Shown here: positions 23,205 to 32,863 of the stretch, in pieces
Layout: each line of letters starts with the position of its first letter
How positions within the stretch are numbered: the first letter of the stretch is position 1
Source of the DNA: Silene conica
Taxonomy: Eukaryota > Streptophyta > Magnoliopsida > Caryophyllales > Caryophyllaceae
Direction of reading: 5' to 3'
Assembly: GCA_029255685.2 (NCBI GenBank)
Contig: CM055311.2
Coordinates: forward strand, 56,131,048 to 56,195,047
DNA length: 64,000 nucleotides
Position numbers and translations under genes: made by a program
Notes under the pieces: generated by a model
Database searches by the model: none
What the model was told of the DNA's origin: nothing
Seen by the model: the letters and a program-made list of their open reading frames with translations, nothing else

Positions 23205-23760
23205 ACGTATTGGAATATGTCTAAGTCGGGACCTCTAAAGTATAATACGTATCTTTGTTTGCTTGCGTATCGAACTATGTCTGAGTCGGGACTTCTAGTT
23301 GGATACGTGTGTGTATGTTGCGTATCAGACATGTCTGAGTCGGGAGCTCTGGCCGTTACGTGAGTGTGTGATGCATTGGGGACATGTCTGAGTCGGGACC
23401 TCTATTTCCTTTGTGAGTTTGGTTGACCGTGGCTGATCATGTCTGAGTAGGGACCTCTGATTTGATATGAAGTGTGATTTACACGTTGGGGTAGCTATGG
23501 TCAGTGCACCGTGCCCAAAGTGCTATTGTCGAGTGTTAGTTGATGTTTGAGTCGGGACCTCTGAACCAATGCGAACTGATTGTGTTTATTCACGCCCGAG
23601 TCGGGGTATTGTTTTAGATACCGCTGGTTGTTTTTGTTTAATCTTGCCTGAGTTGGGGTCAGATTAGATATTGCTGAATAATTTGTGTCTAGCTTACCTG
23701 AGTTGGGGTACAGTGCTAGATACTGCTCTATGTGTGTTTTAGTTAGACCTGAGTTGGCGT
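23205..23760 (+). repeat. Tandem array of GTCTGAGTCGGGACCTCT units
   Basis: About ten units with a core of TGTCTGAGTCGGGACCTCT that decays into CCTGAGTTGGGGT towards the right, spaced 50-70 bases. The unit differs from the arrays in the other LTRs but sits at the matching place, after the hairpins and before the GACAATAG...CTGACTGTG segment. Confidence 0.85.
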
Positions 23761-24929
23761 TTTTTAGCTAAGCACCTAGTTGAATATGTTTAAGTTGAAG
23801 AATGTGATTTGTGCTTCTCATAATTATGTTTATGCTGGAGCATGCTGATATGTTTATATGTTTACTTGCTTACGTGTTTATTGACAATAGATAGCTGGGA
23901 GAACCTCTAGTTGCTCCCTACTGACTGTGTCGTACATGTTTTCATGTATGTAGGTTGGTGTTGTACGTAGAGGGGGGTTCTGTAACATCCCGCATTTTCG
24001 TAAATTATATTTTAGAGGTTTTAATTATTTTTATGGAATAAAATAATATTTTAATATTTATTGATAAGTTAATTTTAAATATTTCGTGAGATCCGTCTTA
24101 AGAACCTTAAGTCCTTAAGACGAATACAACTTGGCAAGTTTAAGTCCGTATCATAAAACCCGTTCATTTCCAAACCCGTTTTCATTTAAACGGAAAAGGA
24201 CTACTTAAACCCCCCAAAAACCCTTTATGTCGACATAATCTCCTTCCTCACAACTCTTTCTACTGACTTCCCAAAACCTCCATTTTTCTTATTTTCTTAA
24301 AGCTTAAACTCAACATTTCGAGGTCTTCCCGAAGTCGAATCAAGGCAAGTCATACCTTTTCGGAATCCTTGCGAGATTTCCAAGACATCTATCTCTTTCA
24401 AATTCATTTTCGTTCAACTTGAAAAAGAGGCTGTTTTGTGTAAATTCCGTTTTTAAGCATCTAAAACCCGTTGTCTTCGTTGTAGGAGAAGACTTAGAGG
24501 ATCTTGGTGTTGATAGTTTCATTGTTGAAGAAGAAATTGGAGCATAATCGCTTTTGAGGTGACGATAATGAGAAACTCGGCCTTTATGTGTATATTAGCA
24601 TATTTGTTGTGATTTTTGTTTGGTTTCTGTTTTTGTTGATAAAGATTGATCAAGGGACTTAGTAACATGTTTAGGATGATGTTATTGTGAAGAATTCATG
24701 CTTGAATTGATTGTTATGTGTTCTTAAGCATATTTTCAGTTTTTCTCATTTTGCGACGGATACATGTTAAATTCGTTTGAGGATTGTTATGGGACTTACT
24801 TGCTGATAGATTAGTAGTATTTGGTTTTTGATATTGTTGGGTAAACATCTTGTGTCGCAATTTTGAAGTTTGTAGGTCGTTTAATGAAGTTTTCATCATG
24901 TTGCGTTTTTGGCGATTTTGGTTACAGGC

Positions 24930-25325
24930 TCTCTGAGCCGGTCGACCGACCGGCTGCCGGTCGACCGGCTGGGGGAGCATTTTGGTGTTTCTTGCGTTTT
25001 GAGAAAAGTGGCCTAGGACTGCCAGCCGGCCAACCGGCTGCCTGCCGACCGGCTGGTAGTCATTTTGCCTTGTGTTTTGTTGCGAAGAACTTAGAATAGG
25101 AAGGGAGCCCAGCCGGTAGACCGGCCGCCTGCCAGCCGGCTGGGAGTGCATTTGGGGATGGTTACGAGTTTTTGTGTGAGACTTGGGAAGGTCTTCCCAG
25201 CCGGCCGACCGGCTGCCTGCCGACCGGCTGGGAACCCTTTTTCTTGAGTTCTCGGTTTTAAAGGAAGAAGGAGGCTGAGAGGTCACCAGCCGGCCGACCG
25301 GCTGCCTGCCGACCGGCTGGGGACC
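24930..25325 (+). repeat. Five-hairpin GC array in solo LTR
   Basis: Hairpins near 24932, 25020, 25108, 25197 and 25286, period 84-90. The first contains GGTCGACCGACCGGC. Each has arms like CCAGCCGGCC and GACCGGCTGG. Confidence 0.88.
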
Positions 25326-25617
25326 CCTGAAGGCTTTTTATTGTTTTCGATCGTAACTTTCGAACGGTTGATCGGTTTGGGTTGAAACTTGTTTTGTGTA
25401 CCTTTGACATGTATTTGAGGTCCCCGGAGGATGGGCAGCATTATATTGGGTTCGGGAATGGAATAAGGATAGAGACCCCCCGGTCGGGCAACCGAAAGGG
25501 AAACCGGCTCTCCCTCATCTTAGTTCCCGGGGTCAATTAAGTGTTGATTAGAGGTTAAAGGTAGAACTATAGAGTAGTTCATAGACTTGGATGATATTGT
25601 TTTGATGCGTTTTAAGT

Positions 25618-26195
25618 TATGCCTTAAGCTGGCCTCTGAACTTACTACGTGAGTTGTTTGTCGTGTATGGGGACATGCGTTGAGTTTTCGCCTCTGAGTT
25701 CCATACACGTCTGTTTGTCGTGTCTGGGACATGCGTTGAGTTTTCGCCTCTGAGTCCAGACATGTATGTGTGATCGCGTCAGGACATGCCTTAAGTTGGC
25801 CTCTGAGTCTAACGAGTAGAGCAACTGCACGACGGGGCAGTCAGGTTGTCATACCTTACCCGGAGTGCAGGTGTTTGGTGCTAGAACATGCGTTGAGTTT
25901 TCGCCTCTGAGTCTAGTATCTTGTGATGTGGTAGGGGAACATGCGTTGAGTTTTCGCCTCTGAGTTCCTTACTTGTGATAGTGAATTGAATGCTAGTCCA
26001 TGCGTTGAGTTTTCGCCTCTGAGTCTAGTGTTCTGTGTAGCCGGTCCATGCGTTGAGTTTTCGCCTCTGAGTCCTTGCTTGATATTGTGAACTTGGTATA
26101 TAGGTTATGCGTTAAGATGTCGCCTCTGAACCTTATACTTGCTGATTGTTTTAGTACATAGGTTATGCGTTAAGATGTCGCCTCTGAACCTTTGT
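25618..26195 (+). repeat. Tandem array of CATGCGTTGAGTTTTCGCCT units
   Basis: About ten units, the reverse complement of the 13670-14250 array, with the same order of subtypes (GTTAAGATGTCGCCTCTGAA units at the right end). Confidence 0.88.
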
Positions 26196-27203
26196 ACTTG
26201 TTGTTTCATATCTGCTTGCCTTGATGATGGTACAGTGTCAGATATGCATAATAGGTTATTGATGTTTATATGTTTGTGGTTAAATCATCCAAGGCATTGG
26301 ATGACTCTTAGTTCGGTTTCATAAATAATTGGATTGAAAGACCCCCCGACTGGGTAACCAGTAGGGAAACCGGCTCTCCTTCCTATTTGTTTATGAAGTA
26401 GGTTGAGAGCCGTGCATTGTAATCGCATGTTAGTAAGAGATCAGATGATGAGATGTTTATGCTTCACATGTTGTTATATGTTGGAGTATTCTGTATTGTT
26501 TTATATGTTACGTGTTGTCACAAAAGGTGGCTAGGAGAACTCTAGTCACTCCCCACTGATTGTGGCGTACATGTTTTCATGTATGTAGGTACATGCTGGT
26601 TGGAGATGGGTTCACGAGAGCTAGCGAGTGATGATCCTGCTGTCATCATATAACTTACCTTATATCGCATAGCTAGACTCTTAGACTTGTGTTACTTTCG
26701 TTTTGGTGCCTGTAGGGATGTTCCATCCCAGGCTGATGTATATATTGGTTTTGATACTTAGAACTGTTACTTATCTATTTTGGTTTTATTTCAGTCTCAG
26801 TTTCTGTTTCTGTTTAAGACTTCTCGCATGTTGTTTTCTTTAAAAAGTTTTAATTCCGCTGCAATTTTGGTACTTTTGTATGTTTATATTTCCGCTTTCG
26901 CGAGGGGTTTTACAGGTTCACTTGAGAGCTAGCGAGCGATGCAGTTGCATTGACATGACACTTACCCTTATCGTGTAGCTAGACTCAGTTTTGACTATTA
27001 CAGTTTTGGTACCCGTGGGATATCCTATCCCGGGTTATTGCATGTATATATATCTTTATAGTTATCTAGTACTGTTTTCTTGCCCATGTTAGTTTCGTAC
27101 TTCGCCTCGCATGTTTTTATTTATCATGTTAAAAAGTTTAAATTCTGCGCATTTTTCATACATTTTGTGTGTTTAATATTCCGCTGCCGCGAGGGGTTTT
27201 ACA

Positions 27204-27631
27204 TTATCCTTCTTTTGCCTAGCTTTCGCTGAATTTTGAGACATTTTTTTATAATTCTTTTAGAGATAAGTTGTTTGTCCTTTTTGGGTTTGACCTTTTT
27301 AATTCATAGTAACTTTACTTTATTTAAATACACTTTTTTTTACGGTTTTTTTCTTATGTACTACGTAGACCAAACCGAGATGGTAATACGCACATTTGGT
27401 AAATAAGAGTGTTACGGAAATTTGAGAAAAAGGTCCTCTGCGAAAACGTTGTAACTCTAATTTAATAATGGGTTTCTCTGAGAATAGTTTCTCTAAATTG
27501 CGTGCTTGAGGTTTTTGTCAATATTTGGGCAATGATGATCTATCTTTCGTTATTATATGCAGCAAATCGTTATTATCTTTTCATTGTTAAAGCGCAGAAT
27601 TGGCAGAATGATTCTAACCACAACTAATGAA
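27204..27631. other. T-rich segment, nothing recognised
   Basis: AT-rich unique-looking sequence between the outer LTR and the hAT element. No gene, terminal repeat or target duplication is seen. Confidence 0.4.
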
Positions 27632-27639
27632 ACTATGAA

Positions 27640-28362
27640 CAGGGCCGGCTAAGTCCCGGTACAGGCGGAGCCCAGGAACAAGGCCTCCAAAGTTGGGGGC
27701 CTGCTTACAATACCTATCACGAAAATATAGGTTGAACATTATTACAATAACATTAATAGTGCATTGGTCTAGTGGCTGAAATGTTAGTATTTTACATCTA
27801 ACTTCCAAATCACCCAAGTTCGAATACTAGCAACACCAATTTTTGCACTTAAATTTTTATTTACTTTATGTTGCCTTCTTTTTTCGTCTTTCCATTTTTT
27901 ATTTGCGTTACCCTATTATAAAATAAATTTTTTTGTTAGTAATTACCCTCTTTTCCCCTTTCATATAATTCATATAATTATTATGAGTGAGAAAACATAA
28001 TTTGCTTATTTAATAAAGTATATAATCAAAATATTTCTTAAGATAGTGAAATATTATCATAAATCATAAAAAAATATGCTTCACCAAATATCGTTTTATA
28101 TATACATATGTATGAATTACGATGTACGGAGTATGATTTACAAAACTTTTATATATGATAACTCAATGAATAGTATCTTAATACGGCTGACAAGGGCAAA
28201 ATTTTGCCAAGCAGATAGATAATGGAAAATCAATGCTCATTTAAGCACTATCGCTAAAAATGACCACAAAAGGCCATACTCTGATACTCGAATACTAAAA
28301 TAATTTAAAGGGCCCCTTCGACTTTTTAGCACAGTGTCTCCTAAGAATTTAAGACGCCCCTG
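27640..28362. mobile_element. Non-autonomous hAT element, 723 bp, 8 bp duplication
   Basis: Left end CAGGGCCGGCTAAG and right end CTTAAGACGCCCCTG match as imperfect terminal inverted repeats starting CAGGG. A perfect 8 bp duplication ACTATGAA lies at 27632-27639 and 28363-28370. CAGGG ends with an 8 bp duplication are characteristic of the hAT superfamily. There is no transposase. The inside holds a tRNA-like SINE head at about 27761-27830. Confidence 0.9.
27755..27830 (+). repeat. SINE-like, tRNA-derived head
   Basis: TGGTCTAGTGG at 27765-27775 matches the RNA polymerase III A box, and GTTCGAATAC at 27818-27827 matches the B box, 42 bases apart. The stretch between does not fold as a proper tRNA cloverleaf, so this is a tRNA-derived SINE promoter rather than a tRNA gene. 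The 3' end is unclear; the T-rich sequence to about 27890 may be part of it. Confidence 0.5.
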
Positions 28363-28636
28363 ACTATGAATGAAAACTAAATTTGAGCATGAAGATTTTA
28401 CCATGAGATGTAAGCTATAATCAACTCTTACTAAATTAAACCATGAAAGCAAAAAAAGACGTGCGCTTGATTACTTGTCATATGAATTCTTTAAACCAAA
28501 TCAACATATACCAAGGTTTTTTCTAAGACATTGTAGACAGATTAAACAATTTGTCTAAGATATACACGATTTGTTCAAATAATAAGATAGATGGATGGTC
28601 AACTCAAACATTAATTCACCCAATATAAGAAACTAA

Positions 28637-28951
28637 GGAGTCGTTTGGTTGCCACTGAAATAACACAGATATTGCAAAATCCCATGAATTTTAAAAAAGG
28701 TGGGTTGTTTGGTTGACAAAATTTTTGGAAAACACAGGAATTGAAACTTCCCATGAATTTCCAATGCCTACATAATGTACGAACTTGCTTACCTACTCCC
28801 CCATGGTCATTGGAAGTTCCTGTGAAATTTAATTCCTACATGAGTAACCAAACAGTTTTCTCAAATTCACCCGAATTGGATGTGGGAACTTATTTCCCAT
28901 GAATTCTAAGTTCCTAGGAAAATTAACTTCTCTAATCAACCAAACGACTCC
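28637..28951. mobile_element. Tourist-like MITE (PIF/Harbinger), 315 bp
   Basis: Terminal inverted repeats GGAGTCGTTTGGTTG and CAACCAAACGACTCC, flanked by TAA at 28634-28636 and 28952-28954. The three-base TWA target is typical of PIF/Harbinger MITEs. Non-coding. Confidence 0.9.
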
Positions 28952-28954
28952 TAA

Positions 28955-29260
28955 AAAGCATCTCCAATGGTAAGCTAGTTGGTACTAGCTTACCTTTGCC
29001 ACATCACATTTTTTAGTTACAACACTTTTAAACTACATGTTGCTCCAATGATTAAACTATAAGAGTTGTTGCTTAAATGTTATATATACATTTATTTAAT
29101 TGACACATATCTCATTGTGGGCCCATTTGAGCTACTAGCTCTATAAAGCTAGTTGCTCAAACTAAGCTAGTTTATATGAAGTTCTCCAATGGTCAAGCAA
29201 CTAGCTTGAAACTTTTATAATTTGCAAGCAAGTCCTTTTACTCAACCATTGGAGATGCTC
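28955..29260. mobile_element. Harbinger-type MITE, GCATCTCCAATGG ends
   Basis: Inverted ends AAAGCATCTCCAATGGTA and ACCATTGGAGATGCTC. It abuts TAA on the left (28952-28954) and TTA on the right (29261-29263), so the three-base target duplications differ by one base. The inside repeats AAGCTAGTTG and CTAGCTT in both orientations. Confidence 0.72.
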
Positions 29261-29263
29261 TTA

Positions 29264-29596
29264 GAGCAACTCCAATGACAAGCTACAAAACTTTCTAGCT
29301 TGCTTTGCTCCATATCTTTTCCAAGCAACAAATCTTTCAAGCTACAATATGCTTTAATGGTAAACTACAATAAATGTAGCTTAAAAAACCCACTAACAAA
29401 TAAATATTATAATTAAATTATTTTGTTGGTTTTTATTTATTTATTTTATTAATTTTAATTGTCAAGCTATGTAGCTTGACAAAGCTACACCCGCTTATAA
29501 GCAACACGTATTTTTTGTAATCCAATGGTAAACATACCGCTTGATAATTTACGGTATTTGCAAGCAGATCCTTAAATGAAATCATTGGAGTTGCTC
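29264..29596. mobile_element. Harbinger-type MITE, GAGCAACTCCAATGA ends, 333 bp
   Basis: Perfect inverted ends GAGCAACTCCAATGA and TCATTGGAGTTGCTC, flanked by TTA at 29261-29263 and 29597-29599. A relative of the preceding MITE, with diverged interior. Confidence 0.9.
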
Positions 29597-29599
29597 TTA

Positions 29600-29846
29600 A
29601 CAACGAAGAAAATAACAATAAATAAATTAAGAGAGATTAGAGACGCTCACGATGCGAGAGTTGGATACTTCGATTAAATTAAACCAAGAAATGAGAAGAT
29701 TAGCTCCTTATAATCAAATTATTACCCAATAATTGTACAAAGATTAACATGTAAAATTGAAAGGTTTTGTCTTTAACGACCCAAAAAGATTAACCTCAGA
29801 ATATATCCAATTTTGTGAAAGAAGGTGATGTCTCTCAATCTCAAAG

Positions 29847-29848
<2 letters not shown>
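29600..29848. other. Short unassigned segment
   Basis: AT-rich, ends in the (TA)n tract. No gene or terminal repeat is seen. Confidence 0.35.

Positions 29849-29899
<51 letters not shown>
29849..29899. repeat. (TA)n microsatellite, about 51 bp
   Basis: Uninterrupted TA dinucleotides. Confidence 0.97.
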
Positions 29900-29902
<3 letters not shown>

Positions 29903-30558
29903 AGGTTGTACATAAATCTATGTTAAAACGTATCTTTGTCTTCCTATGTGACTTAAGACGGATACAATGGGCTTGAAAGCAGTGGAAAACACAGACTGCA
30001 GTCTAAACCGTAAAATGCAATATGGGTCGTAGAATGCGGTTTCTACTGAAATTTTCTCTTTAACCTTCGTCTTCATCTTGATTTCCCTTGACCAAAATTC
30101 TTGCCTACATTGACCATGATGAGGTAGTGGCTTTATTTCTTACTTGGTAGACCTCTAACTTCGGCTTGATTATTTGCTTACTTCGAAATGGGTTAAGACT
30201 TGTTGACGGTGGCTTTGATCTCTCAAGTCTCCAAGAGTCCAAGGGTCCCAAAACTAGTCGGAATACAAAACTCTTCACCCAAATGACATTAGTTTACGAA
30301 AAATACACCAAATGGAGATTTGGATCACTTATAACATAGAAGTAACCATAGACCCATAATTAATTCTAATATGGCATTAAAAATAAGCAATGGACTCGAA
30401 AATGTTGGACATTATAAATACACGAATAATATATATATGTTCTCTAGCTATAAAATTTCATGCCGAATCCAATTATGTCATTAATTTTTTTTAAAAAAGT
30501 CCGTAAGGTAGAGTTCTCACAAGGTTCTCATTATAAGGTGGTTCTCACCGGATCCCAA
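29900..30558. other. Segment between two microsatellites, possibly an element
   Basis: The right end reads AAGGTGGTTCTCACCGGATC, then CCAATT and (CT)n(AT)n. In reverse complement it begins GATCCGGTGAGAACCACCTT, closely like the start of the neighbouring element (GGATCCGGTGAGTCCACC) at 30624. This suggests a related element whose far end is not recognised. No gene is seen. Confidence 0.4.
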
Positions 30559-30559
30559 T

Positions 30560-30617
<58 letters not shown>
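30559..30617. repeat. (CT)n(AT)n compound microsatellite
   Basis: CT dinucleotides to about 30578, then AT dinucleotides to 30617. Confidence 0.95.
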
Positions 30618-30620
<3 letters not shown>

Positions 30621-31474
30621 GCAGGATCCGGTGAGTCCACCTAAATTTTTGAGTCCATGAGTCCACCTAAAGTATCACTAGTTGTATTAAAATATCACGT
30701 TTTTTTACAGTAGAAAGTCTACAATATCAAAACATTTTCAATACAATATCATTGGAAACAATATCACGCACTATATAAAACAATATTACGAAATTTTTTC
30801 CAAAATTTTTTTTTCCAAAAGTTTTTTCGAAATTTTTTTCCTCGAATTTTTTTTCCGAATTTTTTTTTTCTCGATTATTTTTTGTGATATTATTTTGAAG
30901 AACCGGTGATAATGTATTGAGTAACTTGTGATAATGTAATGAAAAAAAATCGAAAACAAATTTCGAGAAAAAACGTCTTTTGTTAAACAATATCACGCAC
31001 TATATTAAACAATATCGCGAAATTTTTTCAAGAACTTTTTTTCCATGAAATATGTTTTTCAAATTTTTTTTCAATTATTTTTTCGAATTTTTTTTCCGAA
31101 ATATTTTTTTCTCGAATTTCTTTTGTGATATTATTTTGAAGAACCGGTGATATTGTATTGAGTAACTTGTGATATTGTAATGAAAAAAAAATTTCGAGAA
31201 AAAAAGAACTTCGAGAAAAAACGCATTTTTATTAAAAAAAAAATGTGTTTGTTTTATAAAAAGTGCATATTGAAAAAGAAAATTTTTTTAATAAAGAAAA
31301 TGTTATTTTAAAAGAAAAGACAAAAAAAAGGAAAAAAAAGTAATATTGAAAAAAAAGGAAAAAAAAAGGAAAAAAAAATTGATATTGAAAAAACATGATA
31401 CTTTTTATATAACCTGTGATATCATTGTTAGACTCATAGACTCAAATATTTAGGGTGGACTCATGTGATCTCAA

Positions 31475-31480
<6 letters not shown>
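30618..31480. mobile_element. Microsatellite-bounded element with imperfect inverted ends
   Basis: The left end GGATCCGGTGAGTCCACCTA (30624) and the complement of the right end (GAGATCACATGAGTCCACCC, near 31476) match as inverted repeats of about 40 bases with several differences. Both ends abut CT/AG and AT microsatellites. Inside are two diverged copies of a ~240 bp unit (GAAGAACCGGTGAT near 30896 and 31138) and long A and T runs. There is no coding capacity. Elements flanked by dinucleotide repeats are known in plants (the rice Micron type); membership here is inference. Confidence 0.5.
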
Positions 31481-31516
<36 letters not shown>

Positions 31517-31591
31517 CTATCTATATATATCTATCTATCTATATATATATATATATCTATATATATATATATATCTATATATATATATATA
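31474..31591. repeat. (CT)n(AT)n(ATCT)n compound microsatellite
   Basis: CT run to about 31493, then AT with interspersed ATCT to about 31590. Confidence 0.95.
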
Positions 31592-31703
31592 AATAGCGGA
31601 TTTATAATGACCATTTTAATGGATACGAATTTCCACGTATTCGGTACTGTTTATATAAAAACTATAAGAAGAATATTGCCTGATTATTCTTATCATATAT
31701 TTA

Positions 31704-32564
31704 TCTAATGCAGAAGCCAAGCTGCTCACGTGGCATCACAGAAAACAAGCTCCGTCTTACGTGGCGCGATTTAAAGCCTCCTAACATATTACTAAACTGA
31801 TTGTCCAATAAAAATTTTAAAATCCGTCAAACATTGTCAAGATTCCGTGAATCCAACACAAAAAATTTCAAAATCCGTGAATCATGTTCAATAAATTTCC
31901 TAAACTGAAAAGAATAATAATAATAACCTAAAGATTTGATTGAAATTAATTTTCAAAACAATTTTTTTAAAATCCGTGAATCATGTTCAATAAATTTTCT
32001 AAACTGAAAAGAATAATAATAATAACCTAAAGATTTGATTGAAATTAATTTCCAAAACAAAATTTTTAAAATCCGTGAATCATGGTCAATAAACTAAACT
32101 GAAAAGAATAATAATAATAACCAAAAGATTTGATTGAATCATATCATATATTTATCTAATGCAGAAGTCAAGCTGCTGACGTCACATCACAGAAAACAAG
32201 CTCCGTCTTACGTGGCGCGATTTAAAGCCTACTAACATAATACTAAACTGATATTTTAAAATTCATTATTAACAATTAATTTGGGACAATCTTTTGTTGC
32301 ATTCTTCACTTTAGTAGTTATAAACTGATATTTCATATGTCTAAACTGATATTTTAAAATTCATTATTAACATATTATTAAACTGATATTGAATCATATT
32401 TTAAAATTCTAAAATAATTAATTTCTTTATCTTTTAATTATTAACAATATTAATTTCATATTATTAAAGTTCTAAAATAATTGACTTATTTCTCTTCATA
32501 TTATTAACAATATTAATTTAAAATACTAAAAACAGACCCGTGAAGTTCACGGGTTACAACCTAG
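31704..32564 (+). mobile_element. Non-autonomous Helitron with two 5'-like ends
   Basis: The 3' end is clear: hairpin ACCCGTGAA-G-TTCACGGGT at 32536-32554, then TACAAC and CTAG at 32561-32564, followed by T. Both proposed 5' ends read A|TCTAATGCAGAAG (TC at 31704 and 32155) and continue through CTCCGTCTTACGTGGCGCGA. The first unit also contains three ~97 bp tandem copies (around TCCGTGAATCATG...AATAATAATAATAACC at about 31875-32135). The 5' boundary is inferred from the shared start and the A|T target. No coding capacity. Confidence 0.68.
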
Positions 32565-32565
32565 T

Positions 32566-32731
32566 TGACTAGCATCCAATATATACATCAATTAGGAGTA
32601 GGTTAGCTAACGTTACAAGGCTAGAATTAAGGAGCTAATTGCTAACAGAAAGATATACTTACTAAACGTAGCTTAACAATATACAAGAATATGGGAAAGA
32701 ATATTGACTAGAATATTGACATATTCTAATA
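32566..32731 (-). repeat. Copia 3' LTR, about 166 bp
   Basis: In reverse complement it runs TATTAGAATATGTCAATATT ... GGATGCTAGTCA, directly after the purine tract at 32732-32740. The outermost 77 bases recur at 44696-44772. Confidence 0.75.
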
Positions 32732-32863
32732 CCCTCCCGTAGTCGAAGCGGGAGGAGGACGGATGCTGAGACTAGACCGGAAATCGTCAAATAATACTTT
32801 GGGCAGACCTTTTGTGAAGATATCCGCGTATTGATAGCGGGAAGGAACATGAAGTACCTTGAC

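Larger units (their letters stand above)
23981..26914 (+). mobile_element. Solo LTR (gypsy), 2934 bp, target duplication GGTTC
   Basis: Starts TGTAACATCCCGC and ends GAGGGGTTTTACA, with a perfect 5 bp duplication GGTTC at 23976-23980 and 26915-26919 and no internal region. It has five hairpins at 24930-25325, GC blocks at about 25470-25515 and 26335-26380, and an array of CATGCGTTGAGTTTTCGCCT units at 25618-26195. Very similar to the minus-strand solo LTR at 12954-15893 along its whole length, so both derive from one young subfamily. Confidence 0.92.
22000..27203 (+). mobile_element. Older gypsy LTR (plus), split by a solo LTR
   Basis: Pieces at about 22000-23980 and 26915-27203 read as one LTR ending GCGAGGGGTTTTACA at 27203. 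It has five hairpins (22672-23064), an array of GTCTGAGTCGGGACCTCT units (23205-23760), the conserved CTACTGACTGTGTCGTACAT segment, and GAGAGCTAGCGAGCGATG after the insert. The TGTAACA start was not found, so the left edge is approximate and probably truncated. No primer site or coding region is attached. Confidence 0.75.

Noticed and set aside
12678-27203. One large inverted segmental duplication explaining both nested LTR pairs
   Set aside because: The two solo LTRs have different target duplications (CTCAT, GGTTC), and the outer LTRs carry different tandem arrays.
27761-27830. tRNA gene
   Set aside because: A and B boxes are present but the arms do not pair as a cloverleaf; read as a SINE head.
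30727-30996. Lysine- and phenylalanine-rich open frame
   Set aside because: Low-complexity A/T runs of a non-coding element.
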